A stretch of 6,116 bases of DNA, taken from assembly GCA_029259875.1 (NCBI GenBank), contig JAJDEK010000203.1, forward strand, positions 1-6,116, written 5' to 3'. The first letter of the stretch is position 1. Every line of letters begins with the position of its first letter. A program made the translations under genes and the position numbers. Source of the stretch: Planctomycetaceae bacterium (GTDB lineage: Bacteria > Planctomycetota > Planctomycetia > Planctomycetales > Planctomycetaceae). This document shows, one piece after another, positions 1 through 4,882 of this stretch. The notes under the pieces were generated by a model that had not been told where the DNA came from, searched no databases, and saw only the letters and a list, made by a program, of their open reading frames with translations.

Positions 1-245
1 ATAGAAAAAGTTCACGCTCTCCTTATATTATTATCAGTAGATGAGCGGGAGTCAAATTACTCTGTTTCCCGAAATTACTGACTCATAACAATTTATAGAG
101 AAAATCGCCTGATTTTAAGTATCATAATGGTATCTCAAAAATAATTCCTATTAAAATAATCTGGCAGCAAATATTCTAACCGGATCAACGAACTTACATC
201 AATCTAACAAGATTTGGATTCTTTGATGCATCTCAGGAGAGAATT
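1..245. other. AT-rich intergenic region upstream of the 82-aa membrane protein gene
   Basis: I see no supportable gene here. The stretch is AT-rich with stops in most frames. It holds two interleaved inverted repeats: CGGGA (46-50) with TCCCG (67-71), and GAGTCA (49-54) with TGACTC (79-84). The arms overlap at 49-50, so only one of the two could pair at a time. The octamer AAATTACT occurs at 54-61 and again at 72-79, an 18-base period. CATAAT at 123-128 resembles a -10 box but has no partner -35 at proper spacing. The region ends in a good ribosome binding site (AGGAGAG, 235-241) four bases before the ATG at 246. Confidence 0.6.
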
Positions 246-494
246 ATGGGTAACTTTGATGTCGTAGGCTTAACAGCCGTCATTTGTCTGTTTGGGTTAC
301 CTTTTCTCTGTGGGATTATCGCAATCGTTGCTAGTGCCTGGACGAAAGCGGCTTGTCACCAGAAAGATGTGGATTTAAAACATCATATGTTAGCGGCCGG
401 AATGTCTGCTGAGGAAATTGAACGGGTACTCAACGCTGGGAAAGGCATTAAAGACGAAACTCCTGTCGAGACTTGGTCTGATAGGGAATCGTAA
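246..494 (+). CDS. Small single-pass membrane protein of unknown function (82 aa)
   Basis: The ATG at 246 is preceded by AGGAGAG at 235-241, the clearest ribosome binding site in the left half of the window, so the start is well supported. Residues about 6-33 form one hydrophobic membrane segment (VVGLTAVICLFG onward). A short charged tail follows, which by the positive-inside rule probably lies in the cytoplasm (KAACHQKDVDLKHH). Residues 46-66 hold a predicted amphipathic helix with the core LKHHMLAAGMSAEEIERVL. Similar 'ML..GMSAEEIERVL' tails occur, from general recollection, in other small bacterial membrane proteins of unknown role, where they may be a protein-contact helix. No catalytic residues are visible. 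The next gene in the same direction starts 171 bases downstream, so co-transcription is possible but not shown. I do not recognise a named family. Confidence 0.8.
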   Translation: MGNFDVVGLTAVICLFGLPFLCGIIAIVASAWTKAACHQKDVDLKHHMLAAGMSAEEIERVLNAGKGIKDETPVETWSDRES

Positions 495-665
495 TCTCAG
501 CTTACATTTTCTACTTCTTTTTTTGCTCCTTGTCTGTTCAGTCGAAATCGGTCTACATAATTGGGAAGAATTGGTCTAAAATGGATCAATATGTGCAATG
601 CAGCCACAAATCTGAAATTGTGGCCGTTTCCATTTAATCTTAGTAGAACGGGAATCTTCGACACA

Positions 666-1721
666 ATGGCTTTGAAGCAACGCATGTTTTCAGAACGACG
701 TTTTCTTATCCTGGCTTTGGGAATTATCGCTTGTCTCACAGTGATGAGCGAACAAAGCAGGGCGGAAAATAAACCAACCGGTCCTGTGTATGTGGACATA
801 CCAGAGCAGGGGCAGGTTCGCTTTCAAACGACTGAGATGGAAGGCAAAGTTCCAGATCGTTTTCACCTCGATCCCCATACGTTTCCGTATACTTGCAAGT
901 TCAAGCGGATGAGTGGGCCAGTTCGCGTTTATGATGTCACATTCCCTTCACCCGTTAAAACAAAAGTAGAAGCAAATAATACCGTTCACGGTCGTTACTA
1001 TCAGCCTGAGGGGCCAGGGCCTTTTCCTGCATGTGTCTGCTTGCATATTTTGGGTGGAGGTTTTGAGCTTTCGGAGATGTCGGCAAATTCATTGGCACGA
1101 CAGGGCATTGCAGCGCTAACGATCAAAATGCCATATTATGCGCAGCGACGTGGTGTTGGCGAAGATCGTTATCGTCGTATGATTTCTTTTGTGCCCCAGC
1201 ATACCGCAGAAGGGATGACTCAAGCGGTGTTGGATATACGGCAGGCGACTGCCTGGCTGATGAGTCGAGACGAGGTCGATGCAAGTCGACTGGGAGTGAC
1301 AGGAATTAGTTTGGGAGGGATTATGTCGGCCCTTTCTTCTGCTGCAGAGCCCCGCTTCAAGAAAGTGGCCATCTATCTGGGGGGAGGAAATCTTGCTTTG
1401 GGGATTTGGGAAAATCCGCATCCACACGCCAAGCAATTTCGGCAGCAGTGGTTAAAGAGTGGTGGAACATACGAATCATTTCTGAAAATCATGTCGCCCG
1501 TTGATCCTCACACTTATGGGCATCTCTTGCAGAACCGTGATGTATTGATGGTGGTTGCAAAACACGATGAAATTCTACCTCCCAAAAGTTCAATCGCGTT
1601 GTGGGAATCGATCGGTAAGAAGCCGGAGTTAGTCTGGCTGGATTCGGGACATATTACCGCTGCCATGTATATTTTTGGCGAAACTCAGCGATTGACTACG
1701 TTTTTTTCGCAATGGAAATAA
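666..1721 (+). CDS. Exported alpha/beta hydrolase (dienelactone hydrolase / acetyl-esterase-like), 351 aa
   Basis: The product is a serine hydrolase of the alpha/beta fold. Counting from the ATG at 666, residues 7-33 form a signal peptide: FSERR, then the hydrophobic stretch FLILALGIIACLTVM, with likely cleavage near QSRA-EN. The nucleophile elbow G-I-S-L-G places the catalytic serine at residue 215. The probable acid is Asp301 in VAKHDEILP and the base is His329 in DSGHI, in the usual order and spacing. LHILGGGFE (about 126-134) fits the oxyanion-hole loop after strand 3. The family includes carboxyl esterases, acetyl xylan esterases and dienelactone-hydrolase-like enzymes. The substrate cannot be read from the sequence, but export suggests an extracytoplasmic ester. 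The frame stays open upstream to a TTG at 561, but I reject that start because it would bury the signal peptide. ATG at 684 is another possible start. The ribosome binding site is weak (CGGGA, 649-653). Confidence 0.85.
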   Translation: MALKQRMFSERRFLILALGIIACLTVMSEQSRAENKPTGPVYVDIPEQGQVRFQTTEMEGKVPDRFHLDPHTFPYTCKFKRMSGPVRVYDVTFPSPVKTKVEANNTVHGRYYQPEGPGPFPACVCLHILGGGFELSEMSANSLARQGIAALTIKMPYYAQRRGVGEDRYRRMISFVPQHTAEGMTQAVLDIRQATAWLMSRDEVDASRLGVTGISLGGIMSALSSAAEPRFKKVAIYLGGGNLALGIWENPHPHAKQFRQQWLKSGGTYESFLKIMSPVDPHTYGHLLQNRDVLMVVAKHDEILPPKSSIALWESIGKKPELVWLDSGHITAAMYIFGETQRLTTFFSQWK

Positions 1722-1745
1722 AAGAGCTTGCGAGAACAAGGTCTT
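1722..1745. terminator. Imperfect hairpin between two convergent genes, possible bidirectional terminator
   Basis: AAGA-G-CTTG (1722-1730) pairs with CAAG-G-TCTT (1737-1745) around a six-base loop, CGAGAA. This gives eight base pairs interrupted by one G-G mismatch. It spans the 22-base gap between the stop of the hydrolase gene and the stop of the permease gene, which is where a shared terminator would sit. Against this, the plus-strand side is followed by AATTT rather than a long T run, so it is not a canonical intrinsic terminator. Confidence 0.3.
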
Positions 1746-2922
1746 AATTTCGAAGCACTTTTCGCAGTAAATGAATGGCAATCAAAAACAAACCGATGTT
1801 GCCTGCCCACAGAGACCAACCTGCTTCAATTTTACCCAGTTTTGCTAAATTCATCGTCAATAAAACGATAGGGTAATAGAACAGAAGAATGGGCATGAAG
1901 ACCATAAAAAAGCTGGTGAGGAATTGTCTGCGTGCCTGGGCAATCGAAAACGGACAGCCAACCAGCACAAAAAAGAAACAACTGCAGCTCAATGCGAATC
2001 GGCTTGCGAGTGCAGTTTTGAGTTTGTTTTGCCGTTTTGTTTTGACTTGATTCTGAGGTAAATCCGTATTGATTTCTGGCGAGTTAAATCGTTCAAAATC
2101 GCCTAGAGCCAGTACCATTGCGACTTCAATATCACGGTGAAACTCCAGTTCATCACGCTCTTCTTGAAGGCCTCCTAGTTCTGATTTGATGGATCGAACC
2201 GTCATATGTCTTGGTTTGGCCATGGCGCTTTGACTGGGGAGCGGAAAAGGAAAGTCATCTTTTTCAACATAAAATCGAGGTTTTCCTGGGAAGTCGATGT
2301 GCCCTTTTAGGATGTGCAGGATGACTTGCTGGTGCTCGAGATCAAATTCCAGAGTTGCTTCTTCCGCTTGGAGATGCACAGGTTGCTTATTAGCGGGCGA
2401 ATACCGGAATGTGGGGACCAGCAGCGTTTTGTCACGAACCCCCATTACGGTGATAGAAATTCCACTTGCTGGATCATGTACCTGATTTTGGGAACGGAGT
2501 TTATCCAGAAAAATGCTTTCTAGTTCACAGGCAATGGTGTTTTCAATATTTTTTTCAGCCCAGGGGATAATTTGATCGCTTAACAATAATGACCCGAGAC
2601 TGAGGAATCCTCCCAAAATGAAGGAAGGCCAGAGTAGTGAGAGGACATTGATGCCGGCTGCCTTCGCCGCTGTAATTTCCTGATCACCGGAAATACGCCC
2701 ATAAACCACACACACGGTTAACAGTAGTGTGGCTGGAATGGTAAACGGTAACATGCTGGGGACGATGAAAGGGATGATTTTAAGGACAAGAATTGCCCCT
2801 AAGCCCTGACTGGTTGCTTGTTGGAAGGCTCCCACAAACACCAATAGGACTGTTAGAACTGTGATCATCAAAGTAAAAACACGCAGCAACTCGAAGAGAA
2901 TATAGCGCTGAAGCAATCGCAT
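1744..2922 (-). CDS. LptF/LptG-family lipopolysaccharide export permease (392 aa)
   Basis: This is a membrane permease of the LptF/LptG (YjgP/YjgQ) family. In Gram-negative bacteria two such subunits and the LptB ATPase form the inner-membrane complex that extracts lipopolysaccharide for transport to the outer membrane. Three hydrophobic segments lie near the N-terminus (about 12-33, 48-74 and 93-115). A polar domain of about 190 residues follows (120-305, the periplasmic jelly-roll position), then three more segments (about 308-328, 334-358 and 369-387). The stretch GDQEITAAKAAGIN (79-92) between segments 2 and 3 matches the coupling-helix region that contacts LptB, with the conserved glutamate at 82. 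FHRDIEVAMVL (261-271) and VGCPFSIAQ (321-329) match family-typical positions before and within segment 4. Length is normal. The sequence cannot separate LptF from LptG, so I give no symbol. No partner subunit or ATPase is nearby. The ATG at 2922 has no clear ribosome binding site. Confidence 0.88.
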   Translation of the reverse strand: MRLLQRYILFELLRVFTLMITVLTVLLVFVGAFQQATSQGLGAILVLKIIPFIVPSMLPFTIPATLLLTVCVVYGRISGDQEITAAKAAGINVLSLLWPSFILGGFLSLGSLLLSDQIIPWAEKNIENTIACELESIFLDKLRSQNQVHDPASGISITVMGVRDKTLLVPTFRYSPANKQPVHLQAEEATLEFDLEHQQVILHILKGHIDFPGKPRFYVEKDDFPFPLPSQSAMAKPRHMTVRSIKSELGGLQEERDELEFHRDIEVAMVLALGDFERFNSPEINTDLPQNQVKTKRQNKLKTALASRFALSCSCFFFVLVGCPFSIAQARRQFLTSFFMVFMPILLFYYPIVLLTMNLAKLGKIEAGWSLWAGNIGLFLIAIHLLRKVLRN

Positions 2923-2974
2923 GAATGATTGGTATTAATATTGGAGAAATTGAAAGGGGTTATCGATTTTACAA

Positions 2975-3229
2975 TAGGCTTAGTTCAGCAGAGATTGTCC
3001 GAAGTTGTATACGGTAAGAAGCGGGACAGAGTCAATATCAGACACGATGTTTTGTGTTCGTGTGTATACTTTTTTGTCGTGGTACATTTGAGGAACGCAA
3101 TAAAATGTAACTAAAAGATACATCGCCTTGATCTGATTGGGTCATTTTCATATCGGCATATTAGTCATAATCAGTGCATTTAATTCGTTGCAGTAATTTA
3201 CCCCACCTTGAAATTGGCTTAATTCAGCA
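2975..3229. repeat. Imperfect 16-base direct repeat, two copies
   Basis: TAGGCTTAGTTCAGCA at 2975-2990 and TTGGCTTAATTCAGCA at 3214-3229 match at 14 of 16 positions, in the same orientation and 239 bases apart. Both lie in the same divergent intergenic region. The first copy lies downstream of the candidate permease promoter, inside that gene's leader, and the second lies about 110 bases before the Hpt gene. They could be binding sites for one regulator, but two copies of this length may also be chance in AT-rich DNA. Confidence 0.35.
3006..3035 (-). promoter_or_regulatory. Candidate sigma-70-type promoter for the LptF/LptG-family gene
   Basis: Read on the minus strand, TTGACT (3035-3030) is followed by an 18-base spacer and TATACA (3011-3006). 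This matches the TTGACA/TATAAT consensus at five and four of six positions with acceptable spacing. Transcription would start near 2999 and leave a leader of about 75 bases before the ATG at 2922. It is the best promoter-like match I found in the window. The call rests on consensus matching only. Confidence 0.4.
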
Positions 3230-3339
3230 ATTTTTCATCCCTCTAAAAAACTCCAAGCTATAAATTGATGTACTTGTCCACTTGACTCTTCAACCACTAG
3301 AACAAGATGACATTTGAGTGGACCAAAAAGTAACAGAGA

Positions 3340-3696
3340 ATGCGTTCGGTAAAATACCTTCAAATTAAGGAAATGGGAAATATGGTAGATACACTGGAAA
3401 ATGCTCCGGTTCGATCATCATTTTGTGATGATGAAGATTTTCTCGACTTGATTGAAATGTTCGTCGATGGAATTGAAGAGAAAAAAGAGATTTTGCGTCA
3501 AGCTTCTGTATCTGATCAGGTTGAGGAACTCAAAGTATTAGCCCACCAATTAAAAGGTGCGAGTGCTGGTTACGGTTTTGAAGAGCTTTCAGAGATCGCA
3601 GCCGCATTCGAGACGGCATGTAAATCGGACGATCAGGCTGCCATTGAAGAGCATAAAGCGATCATATTGAATCACATGGACCGTATTGTTGTTTGA
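3340..3696 (+). CDS. Stand-alone histidine phosphotransfer (Hpt) domain protein (118 aa)
   Basis: The whole protein is a single Hpt domain, the four-helix-bundle module that passes a phosphoryl group between receiver domains in multistep phosphorelays. The phosphorylation motif is LAHQLKGASAGYGF (67-80), with the acceptor His69, the following Q-L-K-G, and the small residues that pack the bundle. The first helix (DDEDFLDLIEMFVDGIEEKKEI, about 30-51) and the last two helices (EELSEIAAAFETAC and the C-terminal AIEEHKAIILNH region) fit the fold. There is no kinase or receiver domain, no membrane segment and no signal peptide, so it is cytoplasmic and its partners are encoded elsewhere. The ATG at 3340 gives 118 residues with only AGAGA upstream. 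ATG at 3382 is a good alternative (104 aa) with AAGGAA at 3367-3372, and the extra N-terminal residues add nothing to the domain. The gene ends 36 bases from the convergent gene at 3733. Confidence 0.85.
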   Translation: MRSVKYLQIKEMGNMVDTLENAPVRSSFCDDEDFLDLIEMFVDGIEEKKEILRQASVSDQVEELKVLAHQLKGASAGYGFEELSEIAAAFETACKSDDQAAIEEHKAIILNHMDRIVV

Positions 3697-3732
3697 TTAA
3701 TAGACTTACGCTTCATTGTGATGAGAATTCGC

Positions 3733-4083
3733 TCAAACAGGTGGATTGCGCTTATTATCCAGACGGCTCACCAATTGTGAGAGAGCTACAATCCTTGTGA
3801 TGAGGGCCTTAGCTCTTTGAACTCCTGGTTGTCCCATACCTTGTCGATCAAACAGGATCGATGTTTTTCGTTGGCTTTTGAACGTGGGCTGCAGTTCATT
3901 GACTTCCGCACAGATAGATTCCCATTCCGATCTGAGATGATCCGGCACTAATTCTGGTACTTCATCTGCTAATCCCGTTATTTTATCCGAAAGATCCAGT
4001 AGCTGGTGTCTAGCATCGTAATCCGCTGTCTGGAATTGCCTTACGATGTTGGATAAGGCTTGTTGAAATTCTTCGATAGTCAT
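3733..4083 (-). CDS. Uncharacterised helical protein (116 aa)
   Basis: I do not recognise this protein. The frame opens at a TTG at 4089, but ATG at 4083 two codons later is the more natural start and gives MTIEEFQQAL. Neither has a ribosome binding site. The product is soluble-looking, with no signal peptide or membrane segment, and is largely helical. An N-terminal region (about 3-65) is rich in Q, L, D and E with amphipathic spacing (FQQALSNIVRQF, LLDLSDKITGLADEV). A basic and glycine-containing linker follows (about 69-88, with FDRQGMGQPG), then a C-terminal amphipathic helix (AKALITRIVALSQLVSRLDN, 91-110). There are no cysteines or histidines arranged as a metal site; the one Cys is at 58. 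It converges with the Hpt gene, so a shared role is not implied. A small helical adaptor or structural protein is one possibility, but this is inference. Confidence 0.65.
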   Translation of the reverse strand: MTIEEFQQALSNIVRQFQTADYDARHQLLDLSDKITGLADEVPELVPDHLRSEWESICAEVNELQPTFKSQRKTSILFDRQGMGQPGVQRAKALITRIVALSQLVSRLDNKRNPPV

Positions 4084-4219
4084 ATTCAATTGGCTTTTTG
4101 AATCGAAATTTAGTCAAGAGTCTGGGCTTGTTACATACCTGTTTGCGAAAATTTTGCCCGAATTATGCTCTTAACAGTATTTTATCAGAGCAGATCGAGT
4201 TGATTTTACAGGGTTCTTA

Positions 4220-4275
4220 TTGACCTGACCTGATAATTATTAGTAAATATGGGTTACTGACATTCAATCATGTCA
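4220..4275 (+). promoter_or_regulatory. Promoter-like element with two dyads upstream of the gene at 4381
   Basis: TTGACC (4220-4225) and TAAATA (4244-4249) are 18 bases apart and weakly resemble -35 and -10 boxes. The spacer holds the near-palindrome CTGATAATTATTAG (4230-4243), with one mismatched pair. Just after the -10, TGACAT (4258-4263) and ATGTCA (4270-4275) form a perfect inverted repeat around six bases, the size and placement of a typical repressor operator near a transcription start. TGACC is also repeated in tandem at 4221-4230. The match is modest, and the intervening leader would be about 125 bases. Confidence 0.3.
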
Positions 4276-4317
4276 TTCTATTTGAGCCTCTAGACTGCAT
4301 TCATTTGATCAGTCAGT

Positions 4318-4349
4318 TGATTGTTTCCATCTTAAATAGAAACCAATCA
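4318..4349 (+). promoter_or_regulatory. Stem-loop in the leader of the gene at 4381
   Basis: TGATTGTTTC (4318-4327) pairs with GAAACCAATCA (4339-4349) as a ten-base-pair stem with one bulged C, closing an 11-base loop. It ends 19 bases before the ribosome binding site (GGGGAG, 4369-4374). If transcribed it could influence translation or stability. It matches no riboswitch class I know and is too small for most of them. A DNA-level operator is equally possible. Confidence 0.35.
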
Positions 4350-4380
4350 TAACAAAAGTTGATTTCATGGGGAGTCTTTC

Positions 4381-4869
4381 ATGTCCAAGTTGAGCCAGGT
4401 CGTTATTGGTTTGCTTTTGATTACAGTGGGCTATGTTTTGGGAGCCTCTCAGAGCTTTCAGAGCACGACATTACACGCACAACAAAGTTCAGGGACTCCT
4501 ACAGAGGAGACCGAAGATAAAATTAAACGTGGTACCAAAGAATTAGTTGAAGCGCAATCCGCGTTGGAGCAAGAGAATTTTATGCGACCAGTCACCAAAG
4601 GATTGAACGCATTCGCCGTCACTTGTGGCGGGGTCAATGCGATGGATGACCTCGAAGCTGGAAATGGTGTTGATCCAGAAACGTTTGCTGCTTTATATGC
4701 AGGTCTAGCCAAACCCGATATTGCAGCCCAATTGGCGCGCGATGATCAGGGAAGGATTACATATAAGAATAAAATCGTGCGTATGTATCCTGTCTCTCGC
4801 TTAAAGAAATTGTTCGCGACACGGTTGAAATATACTGGCGAAAACCAGGATGAAGATTCCAGTTTTTAA
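4381..4869 (+). CDS. Small membrane-anchored or exported protein of unknown function (162 aa)
   Basis: The start is well supported: GGGGAG (4369-4374) lies six bases before the ATG. Residues 6-22 (QVVIGLLLITVGYVLGA) form a hydrophobic signal anchor. If it is a cleavable signal, the likely site is after LHA near residue 33. A polar low-complexity linker follows (SSGTPTEETED, about 36-46), then a predicted helix (47-65). A compact domain covers about 66-150, with TCGGVNAMDDLEAGNGVD at 81-98 and a basic segment RMYPVSRLKKLFATR at 134-148. The Gly/Asp-rich core followed by 'ARDDQGRITYKNKIVRMYPVSRLKKLF' ordering looks like a conserved domain rather than random sequence, and I believe similar proteins occur in planctomycetes, though no named family comes to mind. 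The acidic tail (ENQDEDSSF) ends the protein. It converges on the peptidase gene with a 13-base gap. No enzymatic residues can be assigned. Confidence 0.8.
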   Translation: MSKLSQVVIGLLLITVGYVLGASQSFQSTTLHAQQSSGTPTEETEDKIKRGTKELVEAQSALEQENFMRPVTKGLNAFAVTCGGVNAMDDLEAGNGVDPETFAALYAGLAKPDIAAQLARDDQGRITYKNKIVRMYPVSRLKKLFATRLKYTGENQDEDSSF

Positions 4870-4882
4870 TCTGGCAAATTTA

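Larger units (their letters stand above)
2923..3339. other. Divergent intergenic region between the permease and Hpt genes (417 bases)
   Basis: I find no convincing gene here. A 61-codon frame at 2929-3114 begins with TTG, lacks a ribosome binding site and has no recognisable sequence. The region is AT-rich and must carry both divergent promoters. It contains the minus-strand promoter candidate at 3006-3035 and an imperfect direct repeat (2975-2990 and 3214-3229). TATAAA near 3260 looks like a -10 box, but its best upstream partner is about 19-21 bases away and weak, so I make no promoter call for the Hpt gene. Confidence 0.6.

Noticed and set aside
1..81. Open frame from the left edge ending at TGA 79-81, possibly the tail of an upstream gene
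   Set aside because: Only 26 codons are visible with no recognisable domain, a run that arises easily by chance. Sequence to the left would decide.
561..665. In-frame upstream extension of the hydrolase gene from a TTG start
   Set aside because: It would add 35 residues before a well-formed signal peptide, lacks a ribosome binding site and has no domain-like sequence, so I start the gene at ATG 666.
497..799. 100-codon minus-strand frame overlapping the start of the hydrolase gene
   Set aside because: It is antisense to the hydrolase signal peptide region and shows no domain or plausible start context. It is best explained as a shadow frame.
2929..3114. 61-codon plus-strand open frame in the divergent intergenic region
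   Set aside because: It has a TTG start, no ribosome binding site, overlaps the candidate permease promoter on the other strand, and its product resembles nothing I know.
3691..3738. GTTTGA and TCAAAC inverted pair flanking the gap between the Hpt gene and the gene at 3733, as a terminator stem
   Set aside because: Both arms are simply the identical last codons (Val-stop) of the two convergent genes. A 36-base loop and lack of a T run make a terminator unlikely.
4458..4712. 84-codon minus-strand frame inside the gene at 4381
   Set aside because: It is fully contained in a better-supported plus-strand gene with a strong ribosome binding site, and the translation has no recognisable features.
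4859..4874. CCAG/CTGG hairpin at the end of the gene at 4381 as a terminator
   Set aside because: The stem is only four base pairs with an eight-base loop and no downstream T run, which is too weak to call.
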